Shown: positions 16,723 through 26,047, numbered from the stretch's first letter. The stretch: DNA of 64,000 nt from Neomicrococcus aestuarii (GCF_014201135.1 NZ_JACHDR010000001.1:1798001-1862000), one strand, 5' to 3'. Numbers and translations: made by a program. Notes: generated by a model from the sequence alone, not told the origin.

Positions 16723-17501
16723 CACTCACACTGAAAGACATGGCACCCGAGGGCATCATGATCGCCGGCGGCGGGCGGGCGATTCTGTTACAGATCGCTC
16801 ACCCGGGCGTCGGATACGGCGTGGTGCAGCATTCGAACTTCGCGAAGGACCCGCTCAAGCGTCTCCACGGCACGCTCACTTACATTTACGCCCTCACGAA
16901 CGGCACGCCGCGGCAAGCGGCGAACGTGGTGGAGTGGGTGAGTAAAGCGCACCAGCCAGTTCGTTCAGCTGGCGGCGATGACCATCCTGCCTACGACGCC
17001 CACGACCCCGAGCTCCAGCTGTGGGTTGCGGCAACGCTCTACGACTCGGCGATCCTCGTCTACGAGAACATGTTCGGACCCCTGAACCGCGCGGACGCTG
17101 AGAATATTTACCGCGAATACGCCCTGTTGGGCACCGCGCTGGGGATGCCGGAGGAGCGGTGGCCCGGTTCGCGGGCAGAATTTAGGGATTATTGGTACGA
17201 CGCCGCAGCTCGGCTCCGCGTCGATCCTCCCGTTCGTGAGGTCGCGGCACAGCTGATGCGCCCCCGGAACGTGCCTCGCTACCTGAAAGCGGCCATGCCG
17301 ATCGCCCGCACCCTGACGGCCGGAATGCTGCCCGCTAAACTCCGCGAAGCCTACGGTCCTGAAGTATTTGGCGGCGCCTACGGAACCCGGCAGGATCTGG
17401 AGTATCGGGCACTCATGGCGAGCTGCGGCGTCGTACTACCGAAAATTCCGCTCGCCGTGCGGCACGCGCCGATGCGCTATTACTTGAGCCGTTTGGGCTG
17501 A
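16719..17501 (+). CDS. Oxygenase MpaB-family protein (DUF2236)
   Basis: 260 residues from the ATG that overlaps the thioesterase stop. DUF2236 features are IMIAGGGRAILLQIAHPGVG at the N-terminus, NFAKDPLKRLHGTL, and DPELQLWVAATLYDSAI. Family members include the latex-clearing-protein and MpaB oxygenases, which use a haem iron held by histidines; His residues in AHPGVG and in VQHSNF fit. A fungal-type or rubber substrate is not implied. The C-terminus contains a perfect copy of the 18-bp repeat (SCGVVL). Confidence 0.85.
   Translation: MTLTLKDMAPEGIMIAGGGRAILLQIAHPGVGYGVVQHSNFAKDPLKRLHGTLTYIYALTNGTPRQAANVVEWVSKAHQPVRSAGGDDHPAYDAHDPELQLWVAATLYDSAILVYENMFGPLNRADAENIYREYALLGTALGMPEERWPGSRAEFRDYWYDAAARLRVDPPVREVAAQLMRPRNVPRYLKAAMPIARTLTAGMLPAKLREAYGPEVFGGAYGTRQDLEYRALMASCGVVLPKIPLAVRHAPMRYYLSRLG
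17420..17437 (+). repeat. 18-bp dispersed repeat, copy 4 (perfect)
   Basis: Identical to GAGCTGCGGCGTCGTACT at all 18 positions. It lies near the 3' end of the MpaB-family gene. Confidence 0.85.
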
Positions 17502-17537
17502 AACCTGCCAACGATCAGGGCATGGTTGAATCGAGGC

Positions 17538-18746
17538 ATGGTTGAAAAGCGCGTAGCCTCCCGAGCCCTCGTCCCCAGCTTCCACGTCATGAACATCCTG
17601 GATCGCGTGGCTCAGTTGCGGGCGGCCGGCCACGACGTGGTGTCCTTGTGCGCGGGCGAGCCCTCGGGCGGAGCGCCAGCGGGAGTGAACCAAGCCGCCG
17701 CCGGGCTGCACGCTTCCGGCGTATCGCTCAACTACACCTCCGCGTTCGGGATTGCGCCGCTGCGCGAACGGATCGCAGCGCACTATCAGCGCTGGTACGG
17801 AACCACGGTGAACACCGAAAATATCGCCATCACCACGGGCGCGTCCGGCGCGTTCATGCTGGTGTTCCTCGCCGCGTTCAACGCAGGCGACCGCGTCGCC
17901 ATGGCCCGCCCCGGTTACCCCGCGTACCGCAACATCCTCAGCGCCCTCGGCATCAACGTCGTGGAAATCCCGTGCGACGCCTCCACCCGGTACCAACCCA
18001 CGCCCGAACTGCTCGATGAAGCCCAAGCCGAACACGGGCACCTCGACGGGCTGATCCTCGCCTCGCCCGCAAACCCCACCGGAACCATGGTGGACCGCGC
18101 CGAACTCGAAGCGCTCGTAGCCTGGTGCGACGCCCGCGGGGCGCGCCTGATCAGCGACGAGATCTACCACGGCATCACCTACGCGCCCCCATCGGAGCCG
18201 GACGCGCGCGGCGTCTCGGCGGTGGAGGTGGACCCCACCGCCGTGGTCATTTCCTCCTTCTCCAAGTTCTGGGGCATGCCCGGCTGGCGCCTGGGCTGGG
18301 CGGTGCTGCCGAATGATCTGATCCCTGGCGTCGATGCTCTCGCAGGAAACGTTGCTTTGTGTGCGCCAGCCCCCGCGCAATACGCGGCCGTCGAAGCCTT
18401 TTCTGAAGCCGCCTACGCGGAAGGGGACGCCGCGGTGGCCGAGTTCGCCCGGACTCGTGCGTTCTTGTTGGAAGCGTTGCCGCGCTTGGGCTGGGGCGAA
18501 GTAGCGCCAGCCGACGGCGCGTTCTACTTCTACGCGGACTTGGGGCCGTGGCTGTCCGTCTGGGAAACGTCCACCGCGTACTGCGCAGCACTACTCGAGG
18601 AAGCGTACGTGGCCCTGACCCCGGGACCGGATTTTGATGCGGAGGACGGGGACCGGTTCGTGCGGTTGAGCTTCGCAGCAGGCTACGACGCCGTCGCCGT
18701 CGCAGTGGATCGAATCCTCGAGTTCCAGGCGCGGCATGCCCGGTAG
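17538..18746 (+). CDS. Class I/II pyridoxal-phosphate aminotransferase
   Basis: 402 residues with the fold-type I signature: ITTGASGAFMLVFLAAFNAG (cofactor phosphate region), ASPANPTGTM, ISDEIYHGITY (Asp for the pyridine nitrogen) and the Schiff-base Lys in SSFSKFWGMPGWRLGW. It resembles aspartate- or aromatic-type aminotransferases of the AspC/ArAT branch. The amino donor cannot be decided from sequence. An alternative TTG start at 17526 is near. It stands 36 bases after the oxygenase gene on the same strand. Confidence 0.85.
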   Translation: MVEKRVASRALVPSFHVMNILDRVAQLRAAGHDVVSLCAGEPSGGAPAGVNQAAAGLHASGVSLNYTSAFGIAPLRERIAAHYQRWYGTTVNTENIAITTGASGAFMLVFLAAFNAGDRVAMARPGYPAYRNILSALGINVVEIPCDASTRYQPTPELLDEAQAEHGHLDGLILASPANPTGTMVDRAELEALVAWCDARGARLISDEIYHGITYAPPSEPDARGVSAVEVDPTAVVISSFSKFWGMPGWRLGWAVLPNDLIPGVDALAGNVALCAPAPAQYAAVEAFSEAAYAEGDAAVAEFARTRAFLLEALPRLGWGEVAPADGAFYFYADLGPWLSVWETSTAYCAALLEEAYVALTPGPDFDAEDGDRFVRLSFAAGYDAVAVAVDRILEFQARHAR

Positions 18747-18779
18747 TCTCAGGGCCAAAGTGTCCTCAGGGATCAGTCC

Positions 18780-18793
18780 ATGACAAGTGTCAT
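18780..18793. promoter_or_regulatory. Perfect 14-bp palindrome upstream of the ABC exporter operon
   Basis: ATGACAAGTGTCAT, about 60 bases before the ABC ATPase start. The position and symmetry suit a binding site for the NarL-type response regulator encoded at the end of the same gene cluster. This is an inference. Confidence 0.4.
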
Positions 18794-18851
18794 GCGGATC
18801 CTGTGACGGCTGGCGCTTCTCTTAGGTTCTCAGGGGTGGGACTCTTGAGGC

Positions 18852-19886
18852 ATGGTCTCATCACCGGCAAATTCATCAGGGTCATCAAGGTCATCAGGGC
18901 TGAAATCTACCGCGCCCGCGGTTCATTTGCGGAACGTCTCCAAATCTTTTAGAACGCGGGACGGACTCGTAGAGGCCGTCAAGAACGTCAACCTCACTAT
19001 CCACCCCGGCGAAATCGTGGCCTTTCTGGGCCCGAACGGCGCGGGAAAAACCACCACCATCGACATGATGCTGGGCCTCACCGAACCCACCGACGGCACT
19101 GTGGAAATCTTGGGCGCCGCGCCCCGAGTTGCCATGGACGCCGGACGAGTCTCCGCCGTCATGCAGACCGGCGGGCTCTTGCGAGACCTGACCGTCCGCG
19201 AAACCGTGACGGCAATCGCCGCCCTGCACCACGGTCGCTCACGCGTGGATGAAGTCATGGCACGAGCTGAGATCACGGCTCTAGCGTCTCGCAAAGTCGT
19301 CAAATGCTCGGGCGGCGAGCAACAGCGCTTGAAGTTCGCGCTGGCGCTCTTGCCAAACCCGGACGTGCTCTTCTTGGACGAGCCCACCGCGGGCATGGAC
19401 GTCAACGCGCGGCGACACTTCTGGCACACGATTCAGGCCGAAGCGCTGACCGGGCGCACCGTGGTTTTCGCGACTCATTACTTGGAAGAGGCGCAAGAGT
19501 TCGCCCAACGAGTCATTTTGATGGCGCACGGCTCCCTCATTGCGGACGCGCCTACCGCGGAATTCCGTTCGCTCGCGTCCGGCCGCACGGTTTCCGCAAC
19601 GCTGTCCTTGTCTTCAGTTTCAGAAGACGACGCCTCAGCTGGGGTTGAGATTCTTCGCTCCATTCCTGGGGTGCAACAGCTTTCACGCAACGGGGATCGG
19701 GTTGAAATCTTGGCTAAGGACTCCGACACTGTGGCGCGGGCGCTTTTGACCTCTCCAGCGCTCGCGGACCTTTCGCCTCGTGATCTCGAGATCTCCGGGG
19801 CATCCCTTGAGAACGCCTTCATTTCTTTGACCGAGGCCAATGCGTCAGCCCACAGTGCTGAAGAAACCGTAAGGACTGCATCGTGA
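18852..19886 (+). CDS. ABC transporter ATP-binding protein (drug-exporter type)
   Basis: 344 residues. Walker A is GPNGAGKTTTI, the signature is KCSGGEQQRLKFAL, Walker B is VLFLDEPTAGMDV, and an H-loop His is in FATHYLEEA. The ~90-residue C-terminal extension is typical of the DrrA/YfiL class that pairs with an ABC2 permease. It overlaps the permease gene by four bases. The gene order ATPase, permease, kinase, regulator is that of a self-regulated exporter responding to membrane or antibiotic stress. A partial 18-bp repeat is at 19624-19641. Confidence 0.92.
   Translation: MVSSPANSSGSSRSSGLKSTAPAVHLRNVSKSFRTRDGLVEAVKNVNLTIHPGEIVAFLGPNGAGKTTTIDMMLGLTEPTDGTVEILGAAPRVAMDAGRVSAVMQTGGLLRDLTVRETVTAIAALHHGRSRVDEVMARAEITALASRKVVKCSGGEQQRLKFALALLPNPDVLFLDEPTAGMDVNARRHFWHTIQAEALTGRTVVFATHYLEEAQEFAQRVILMAHGSLIADAPTAEFRSLASGRTVSATLSLSSVSEDDASAGVEILRSIPGVQQLSRNGDRVEILAKDSDTVARALLTSPALADLSPRDLEISGASLENAFISLTEANASAHSAEETVRTAS
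19624..19641 (-). repeat. 18-bp dispersed repeat, imperfect copy 5
   Basis: 14 of 18 positions match the reverse complement. It lies inside the ABC ATPase gene, read as EDDASA. Could be chance at this level. Confidence 0.4.
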
Positions 19887-20632
19887 ACCCCACCTACATG
19901 GCCATAGAGTTCAAGCGCCAAGCGCGGGACGTATCGAACGTGATGTTTGTGCTGTTGCTGCCAGCCGCAATGTACTTGCTGTTCGGCGCTTCCACGGCAG
20001 GCGGCGAGCAGATGGCAGGGCACGCGAACCTGAAGTACTACGTCATGGCTTCCATGGCGGCGTACGGTGCCGTTAGTGCGGTGACCGCGATCTCGGCGAC
20101 GGCGGCCACCGAGCAGACTCAAGGGTGGGGCCGGCAGATCGGGCTGACACCTATGCGGCCCTGGCAGTTCGTGCTCACCAAAACGGTAGTGGCGCTGGCC
20201 TTCGCGGCCGTGGCCATGGTCATTGTGTATGCCGTCGGCATCTTCACTGGAGCTAAAGCGGACGCCACCTGGATCTGGTGGGCGACAGCCGCAATCTCTC
20301 TGGGCTGCTCGGCGGTTTTTGCGCTTTACGGACTCGCGGCCGGGCTCTTGTTCAAGAGCGACTCCGCGGCTGGCGTGGCCTCCGGTTCCGTGACGTTCTT
20401 TGCGTTTTTCGGCAACGTGTTCATCCCACTGTCCGGAACCATGCTGGATATCGCCCGCTTCACGCCGATGTACGGGATGATTGGGCTGGTTCGATGGCCG
20501 GTGCTGGAAGGCTTCATGGCGGACGGAACACGGGAAGAGCTCTGGTGGTACATCGCCAACGTGGTGGCCTGGACGGTGATTTTCTTGGCGCTCGCACTGT
20601 GGGGCGTTCGCCGCTCCCGCGCTCGCCGATAG
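19883..20632 (+). CDS. ABC-2 type permease
   Basis: 249 residues from a GTG that overlaps the ATPase stop. Six membrane spans and the ABC-2 pattern: a first span after an arginine-rich start (YMAIEFKRQARDVSN), a charged loop with EQTQGWGRQIGLTPMRPWQF, and a late region FFGNVFIPLSGTMLDIARFT. It forms the membrane channel of the exporter with the preceding ATPase. Substrate unknown. Confidence 0.9.
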   Translation: MNPTYMAIEFKRQARDVSNVMFVLLLPAAMYLLFGASTAGGEQMAGHANLKYYVMASMAAYGAVSAVTAISATAATEQTQGWGRQIGLTPMRPWQFVLTKTVVALAFAAVAMVIVYAVGIFTGAKADATWIWWATAAISLGCSAVFALYGLAAGLLFKSDSAAGVASGSVTFFAFFGNVFIPLSGTMLDIARFTPMYGMIGLVRWPVLEGFMADGTREELWWYIANVVAWTVIFLALALWGVRRSRARR

Positions 20633-20642
20633 GCTGAAGACC

Positions 20643-21755
20643 ATGAGCGAGACGGCATCCACACGCCCGAGCTTTTGGGCGAGGCACGCGTGGATCATTG
20701 CCGCCATTTGGCTGTTCTTCCTGATCTTTCCCTTGATGACAGTGTGGGAGTTTTCAGGTTCTCCAGCCATCCGCGGCTTGGGGCTGGCCTCCATTGCTGC
20801 TTTCGCCGGCGTGTACCTCTACGGGTTCATCACCTTGCCGGACTGCCTCGGCGGACACGCGCCCAAGAGAGCGTGGACGATTTTCGGCATCCTGTGCATC
20901 TTGCCCCTGCCAACCATGCTCGTAGACGCAGCCAATTACCTGTCCTTCACGCCTTTCTTGATCAGCTTTGCCGCTTATCTCCTGGGGCTTCGAGCTCTGC
21001 TCGTGACTGCGGCGTTGTCCTTTGCTGGCCTGGTCCTTGCAGGATGGTGGTTGGGCAGCGTCGACGCAGTGCTGTCCTTGGGAATTGCGATGGCGTTGGT
21101 GTTCGTCGTGAACTTGATGGTGACCCAGATGATGCGGGCCGGCCAGAGCGCGGAACACATGCGCGTTGAGCTTGCACGAGCCGAAGAACGGGTGAAATTG
21201 TCGCGGGATGTGCACGATCTCTTGGGGCACTCGCTCACGGTGGTCAAGCTCAAATCCGAGCTCGCCGAGAAGCTCTTAGACGCCGAACCGGCGCGCGCCA
21301 AAAAAGAACTTCACGAGATCGGTGAGATCACGGCGGAAGCTCTAGCGGGGGTCCGAGCTACCGTTACCGGATTGCGCGGAGCGAGCCTGAGCCAAGAGCT
21401 GCTGAATTCCCAAGCAACGCTTGAAGCCGCCGGCCACGCGGTGACCGTCTCTGGGGACCCGGATGACGTGCCACCTGCCGTGAGTGTTCAACTCGGGTGG
21501 GTTATCCGCGAAGTGACCACGAATATTCTGCGCCACGCTCACGCCACCGAAGTTCTCATCTCATGGGACGTCGATTCCTTGACCATCGAGGATGATGGCG
21601 ACGGCTGGGGCAGCATCCGCAAGGACGTCTCCGGTCCTGATGCCGTGGAGGGTAATGGCCTTCGGGGAATTCGCGAACGTTTGGCTGCCGTGGATGCACG
21701 TTTGGTGTTGAGCGAATCGCGCTTTGGCGGCGCTTTAGTGGAGGTGGCATGGTGA
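20643..21755 (+). CDS. Sensor histidine kinase, NarL/DesK type
   Basis: 370 residues. About five to six N-terminal spans (to residue ~160) form a membrane sensor. A coiled linker leads to the HisKA_3 dimerisation domain with the phospho-acceptor His in LSRDVHDLLGHSLTVVKLK. The HATPase domain has DDGDGWG and NGLRGIRERL. The short extracytoplasmic loops suggest it senses the membrane state or the ABC exporter itself, as in DesK/LiaS-like systems. It starts 10 bases after the permease and overlaps the regulator by seven bases. Confidence 0.92.
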   Translation: MSETASTRPSFWARHAWIIAAIWLFFLIFPLMTVWEFSGSPAIRGLGLASIAAFAGVYLYGFITLPDCLGGHAPKRAWTIFGILCILPLPTMLVDAANYLSFTPFLISFAAYLLGLRALLVTAALSFAGLVLAGWWLGSVDAVLSLGIAMALVFVVNLMVTQMMRAGQSAEHMRVELARAEERVKLSRDVHDLLGHSLTVVKLKSELAEKLLDAEPARAKKELHEIGEITAEALAGVRATVTGLRGASLSQELLNSQATLEAAGHAVTVSGDPDDVPPAVSVQLGWVIREVTTNILRHAHATEVLISWDVDSLTIEDDGDGWGSIRKDVSGPDAVEGNGLRGIRERLAAVDARLVLSESRFGGALVEVAW

Positions 21756-22393
21756 CTGGAGATGGAGTTGTTGCGGAAGGCCGTGCGCAGATCAGAGTGC
21801 TCATCGCAGACGACCAAGCGCTGGTGCGCGGTGCGATGGCAGCGTTGCTGAACCTGGAACCAGACATCGACGTGATCGCCGAAGTAGGCGACGGTACCGC
21901 AGCGCTCGCGGCCCTTCGAGAGCAGCAAGTGGACGTTTGCTTACTGGACGTTCAAATGCCGGGAATGGACGGCATTGAGACCGCTGAGCGGATTCGCACC
22001 GAACAGCCACACGTCCGGGTGCTTATGGTGACCACCTTCGACCGGCCCGGATACCTCAAACGAGCGCTCGCGGCCGGTGCCTCCGGGTTCGTGGTCAAAG
22101 ATACGCCCGCGGATCAGCTGGCCGAAGTAGTGCGACGTATCCACTCGGGACTGCGAGTGGTCGATCCGCACTTGGCACAAGAATCCCTCTTTGAAGGGGA
22201 TAACCCGCTTACCGAACGCGAAGTGGAGATCCTTCTTCGGGCCGCCGATGGAGAACCTGTCGCCAAAATTGCGGCAGCCCTGTACTTGAGTGCGGGAACG
22301 GTGCGGAACTATCTATCCAACGCCATCGCGAAGACGTGCACCACGAACCGCATCGAAGCGGCCCGCACAGCACGAGACCGCGGCTGGATCTAG
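21749..22393 (+). CDS. Response regulator, NarL/LuxR family
   Basis: 214 residues. The receiver domain has acidic residues in VLIADDQALVRG, the phospho-acceptor Asp in VCLLDVQMPGMDG near residue 70, and Thr/Lys switch residues in MVTTFDR and VVKDTPADQL. The LuxR-type HTH is in LTEREVEILLRAADGEPVAK and AALYLSAGTVRNYLS. It is the partner of the kinase and probably controls the upstream ABC genes. A perfect hairpin overlaps the stop codon. Confidence 0.93.
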   Translation: MVTGDGVVAEGRAQIRVLIADDQALVRGAMAALLNLEPDIDVIAEVGDGTAALAALREQQVDVCLLDVQMPGMDGIETAERIRTEQPHVRVLMVTTFDRPGYLKRALAAGASGFVVKDTPADQLAEVVRRIHSGLRVVDPHLAQESLFEGDNPLTEREVEILLRAADGEPVAKIAAALYLSAGTVRNYLSNAIAKTCTTNRIEAARTARDRGWI

Positions 22394-22419
22394 GCAATAG
22401 CGCCAGCCGCGGTCTCGTG
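22371..22419. terminator. Long perfect hairpin between convergent genes
   Basis: A 17-bp perfect stem (22371-22387 and 22403-22419). The left arm is the last codons of the response-regulator gene, and its stop codon is in the loop. It can act for both the regulator and purB. Confidence 0.75.
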
Positions 22420-22434
22420 TAAGTGTTCTACGCT

Positions 22435-23877
22435 TTAGCGAGCGTCCTTCAAGAACTGCACCAAATCAGCGGCAATTCCGGTGTACGTACCGGGGGTGAG
22501 GTTAGAGAGGCGAGCTGCGGCGTCGTCCGTCAATCCCAAACCAGCAACAAACTCACGCAAGCGAGCCTCGTCAACACGGTGACCGCGAGTGAGCTCCTTG
22601 AGGCGCTCGTACGGGTTCTCCATGCCAGGCACGCCCGCGATGGCCTCGGCGCGCATGACGGTCTGGATAGCTTCGCCCAGAACTTCCCAGTTCTCGTTGA
22701 GATCCTGGGCCATGACGTCGGCGGCTACGTCGAGGCGCTCGAGGCCCTTCGCAACGTTGCTGATTGCGAGGATCGAGTGGCCAAAAGCCACACCGATGTT
22801 GCGCTGGCTGGACGAGTCAGTGAGGTCGCGCTGCCAACGGCTCGTGACCAGAGTTGCCGCCAGGGTATCGAGTAGAGAGTTGCTGATCTCGAGGTTAGCT
22901 TCGGCGTTCTCGAAGCGAATCGGGTTCACCTTGTGCGGCATCGTGGAAGAGCCGGTAGCGCCCTCCACTGGGATCTGCGCGAAGAAACCGATGCTGATGT
23001 AGCTCCAGATATCCGTGCAGATGTTGTGCAGAATGCGGTTGAAGCGGGCCACGTCCGAGTACAGCTCAGCTTGCCAGTCGTGAGATTCGATCTGGGTGGT
23101 CAGCGGGTTCCAAGTCAGGCCCAAGCCCTCAACGAACGTGCGGGAAATCTCTGGCCAGTTAGCGCCAGGAACCGCCGAAACGTGAGCGGAGAACGTGCCC
23201 GTGGCGCCGTTGATCTTGCCAAGGAATTCAGTGTTCTTGACGCGCTTGAGCTGGCGGTTCAGACGCCAAGCGGAGACCGCAAGCTCCTTGCCGAGCGTGG
23301 ACGGCGTTGCCGGCTGTCCGTGCGTGCGAGAAAGCATGGGGACGTCCTTGTTGGCGTCCGCCATGTCAGAGATCTGCTGCGTGAGAGCATCCGCTGCAGG
23401 AAGCCAGACGTTCGTGACAGCGTCCTTGATGCCGAGCGCGTACGAGAGGTTGTTGATGTCTTCGCTAGTGCAAGCGAAGTGAACCATGGGCTTGAGGTGC
23501 TCCAAGCCAAGCGGTGCGAGGCGTGCGCCAATGAAGTACTCGACGGCCTTGACGTCGTGAACCGTGACCTTCTCCGTCTCGGCAAGTTCCTTCACGGAAT
23601 CATGGTTGAAATCCGTGACGATCTTGCGCAGACCAGCCTTCTGCTCATCGGTGAGCGGGCCGGCGCCTGGAAGAACGTTGTTGTCCGTCAAGTGAATGAG
23701 CCACTCAACTTCAACATGGACACGATCACGGTTGAGGGCGGCTTCGCTCAAGTAATCAACGAGCGGAGCAGTTGCTGCGCGGTACCGGCCGTCTAGAGGG
23801 CCCAATGCAATGAAGTCATCAGAACTAGAGCTTGCCGAAGGGGACTGGGCCAAAGAAGTACGCGCGATATCAACCAT
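22435..23877 (-). CDS. purB: Adenylosuccinate lyase
   Basis: 480 residues. Cleaves SAICAR and adenylosuccinate to release fumarate in purine synthesis. The signature loop GSSTMPHKVNP is present, as are the conserved TSEDINNL region and LSRTHGQPATPSTLGKE with the catalytic His. It is of the longer E. coli-type PurB (NNVLPGAGPLTDEQ part near the N-terminus). It is read alone, towards a terminator shared with the response regulator. The 3' end has a copy of the 18-bp repeat (TDDAAARL). Confidence 0.96.
   Translation of the reverse strand: MVDIARTSLAQSPSASSSSDDFIALGPLDGRYRAATAPLVDYLSEAALNRDRVHVEVEWLIHLTDNNVLPGAGPLTDEQKAGLRKIVTDFNHDSVKELAETEKVTVHDVKAVEYFIGARLAPLGLEHLKPMVHFACTSEDINNLSYALGIKDAVTNVWLPAADALTQQISDMADANKDVPMLSRTHGQPATPSTLGKELAVSAWRLNRQLKRVKNTEFLGKINGATGTFSAHVSAVPGANWPEISRTFVEGLGLTWNPLTTQIESHDWQAELYSDVARFNRILHNICTDIWSYISIGFFAQIPVEGATGSSTMPHKVNPIRFENAEANLEISNSLLDTLAATLVTSRWQRDLTDSSSQRNIGVAFGHSILAISNVAKGLERLDVAADVMAQDLNENWEVLGEAIQTVMRAEAIAGVPGMENPYERLKELTRGHRVDEARLREFVAGLGLTDDAAARLSNLTPGTYTGIAADLVQFLKDAR
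22512..22529 (+). repeat. 18-bp dispersed repeat, copy 6
   Basis: 16 of 18 positions match. It lies in the last codons of purB, on the strand opposite to the gene, read as DDAAARL. Confidence 0.75.
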
Positions 23878-24098
23878 GACCCCTATTCTTTCATCTTCTT
23901 TTGGGTTCCTCGGCGTTGGTGGCGTTGCCTTGTGGATTTCTTGCTTTCAATCACGCACTTTGGGGAGCGACTCGTGGGGCGGCTCTGAGTTTTCCCCAAC
24001 CTTTTGCTTTTTGAGCTGGTGGTGGAGATGCCTTGCATAGCGTGTGGACAGGAGAGCCGGGGTAGGAGGCCGCGGCCCAGTTCATGAGGGAGCACAAG

Positions 24099-24479
24099 AT
24101 GTTGGCGGATTGGTTCAGCGACGCTTCAAGGGAGATCCAGCAAGGTCAGGAGCTGGTGCAGGATCTCGAAGCAAAATTGCGGCACATCCATGCAGTGAAG
24201 TGGGACTCGCCAGCGGGCGTGAACTTCAAGCGCCGAGTTGAAGCGATGCATGTGCGGGCGTGGGAGGCGCTTAGTAGTTCGAGAGACGCTTCTGCGGAAA
24301 TCTCCGGTGTCATCGCCGAAATGTCCTCATGGGATCAACGACTTCAGGATCTTCAATCGGAAGCTTCTCAGGCCTATGTCGAGAGCGGCACTCGACTTGC
24401 CCAGCTCGTCCAGACAATGGCCAATACGGGCATGAGTACGCCTTTCTATGGCGGTTTCAACTACTTGTCCGTGCGTTAG
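24099..24479 (+). CDS. Small helical WXG100-like protein
   Basis: About 126 residues from the ATG at 24099 (MLADWFSDAS); the ATG at 24084 is an alternative. It is predicted to be two long helices, with a central turn that reads VKWDSPAGVNFKRRVEAM. This resembles the W-x-G/S turn of WXG100 (ESX) proteins. No signal peptide and no membrane span. It sits 59 bases before a lipase-like gene with which it is probably co-transcribed. The family call is from shape and motif only. Confidence 0.55.
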   Translation: MLADWFSDASREIQQGQELVQDLEAKLRHIHAVKWDSPAGVNFKRRVEAMHVRAWEALSSSRDASAEISGVIAEMSSWDQRLQDLQSEASQAYVESGTRLAQLVQTMANTGMSTPFYGGFNYLSVR

Positions 24480-24538
24480 TAATCAACGAACTTCGTCGGG
24501 AAATCATCACCCCGCAGACATCCGCAAAGGAGAAGAAA

Positions 24539-26047
24539 ATGACCGTTTGGATTGATGGTGGTACGGAATCCACCACAGAATTTCGCCTGGAAGAGCTAGA
24601 AAAGGCTCGAGAGCTCCTTAACGATGCCCACTTGCGAACTGGCGACGCCATGTACTGGTACCGCAGAGCTCAAGACAAGATCATTCCGTTTGCATTCTTT
24701 AGCTTTTCGATCCTTCAGGCGCAGGTGGCGATCGGAGGCGTTTTTGGGCACTTGGTCAAGCTCAACTTTGACACTCTCAAGAATGTGTTGCGTCTAGATC
24801 TGGCAATCCAAACGTACGAGGACTCGGAACGGCAGGTAGATGAAGCCGTCGACTACGTGCGTTCTGAACAGCCGGTGCTCGCGGCATTCTTAGACGCAAC
24901 AGACGAGTCGCCGAAGTTCACTACAGAGACATATGAAGTTGGGGTGCAGAACCTGCCGAGCACCGCATTAGCGGCGGCACTTCTTTTGTTCCGTCCAGCC
25001 GGTATCGGTCTCAAATTGCTCGAAGGCGGCGCCTGGGTGGTTTCTGAAGGCGTCGGAGCTGTAGGGATCGACGACCCCGTCGGTAAGGCGATTTCCACAC
25101 TTGAAGCATCTGGCATAGAAGTACCCGACGGCGCCGACTTAACTCTCATCCTTGGTGAGGTTCTCGCTTTTCAGTTTGGGCTCGTCAATCACCAACCCAT
25201 CAATGTTGAGCGGACGGAGGAACTCGGATACCGCGGAGTCAGCGGCGAGGTGACTGATCTAGTGGAGATGTCACGAGAACTGACCAATTCGCCATTATCT
25301 CCGGATACGCAAGGAGAAATCACGATCGCCGAGATGGCGGCCCCTGACGGGTCAAAGACATATGTGGTGACGTTTCCTGGAACGAATACTTGGATCTCCG
25401 AAGAAAACCCTTTCGCCATGACGGGCGTTGCGGAGGGACTAAATCATGGAAGCCCGCAAGTTGCGAAGGCGACTCTCGAATCACTTCACGCTATCGGAGC
25501 TGAGGAAGGGTCCCGTGTCATTCTCAACGGCTATAGCCAAGGCGGTGTGCACGCGGCAAATCTTGCCGGAAACGCAGAGTTTCGCGCTCAATACAACGTT
25601 GAACAAGTGGTCACGGTGGGATCCCCAGTCGGGAAGATTGAAATTCCGGAAGATGTCAAAGCAATACACATTGAGCATGCCGAGGACCCGATTCCGTCCG
25701 CAGACGGCGTGCGTAACCCTGTGTCACCGAGTCGAGTCACCGCGTACTTGAGTGGATATGTGAATCCTGATGAGGCACTTTCAATCGACCCGTTGAGCGC
25801 TCATAGCGTTGATAATTACCACTACCAATCAAAGCAACTGACCTTCGAAGACTCGGAGGCAATCACTACCGCAAATGCCGCATATGCGGGTGCTGCGGGG
25901 GTGGCAACAGCTGCCACTGTGCACCGGGTGAGCTGGAAAAGAGCGCGTGGATCGAAGTGGGTCATGCCGCTGATTGGCGCTATGGAACTCACGGGCAAAG
26001 TGATGCTGGAAGTGAAAAAGCAAGAGAAAGCTACCGCGAGGAATTAG
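24539..26047 (+). CDS. Lipase-like alpha/beta-hydrolase with helical N-terminal domain
   Basis: 502 residues from the ATG at 24539, with a good ribosome binding site (AAGGAGAAG). The first ~115 residues are helical and charged, with no signal peptide. A hydrophobic part follows (TALAAALLLFRPAGIGLKLL). The C-terminal hydrolase has the nucleophile elbow GYSQGG near residue 331, a likely Asp in HAEDPIPSADG and a likely His in SAHSVDNYHYQ. Such proteins often sit beside WXG100-type genes in actinobacteria and may be type VII secretion substrates. No secretion gene is in the window. Confidence 0.7.
   Translation: MTVWIDGGTESTTEFRLEELEKARELLNDAHLRTGDAMYWYRRAQDKIIPFAFFSFSILQAQVAIGGVFGHLVKLNFDTLKNVLRLDLAIQTYEDSERQVDEAVDYVRSEQPVLAAFLDATDESPKFTTETYEVGVQNLPSTALAAALLLFRPAGIGLKLLEGGAWVVSEGVGAVGIDDPVGKAISTLEASGIEVPDGADLTLILGEVLAFQFGLVNHQPINVERTEELGYRGVSGEVTDLVEMSRELTNSPLSPDTQGEITIAEMAAPDGSKTYVVTFPGTNTWISEENPFAMTGVAEGLNHGSPQVAKATLESLHAIGAEEGSRVILNGYSQGGVHAANLAGNAEFRAQYNVEQVVTVGSPVGKIEIPEDVKAIHIEHAEDPIPSADGVRNPVSPSRVTAYLSGYVNPDEALSIDPLSAHSVDNYHYQSKQLTFEDSEAITTANAAYAGAAGVATAATVHRVSWKRARGSKWVMPLIGAMELTGKVMLEVKKQEKATARN

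Noticed and set aside
19478-20794. 438-codon minus-strand frame across the ABC genes
   Set aside because: Antisense to the ATPase and permease genes; no protein-like pattern.
22933-23796. 287-codon plus-strand frame across purB
   Set aside because: Antisense to conserved purB.
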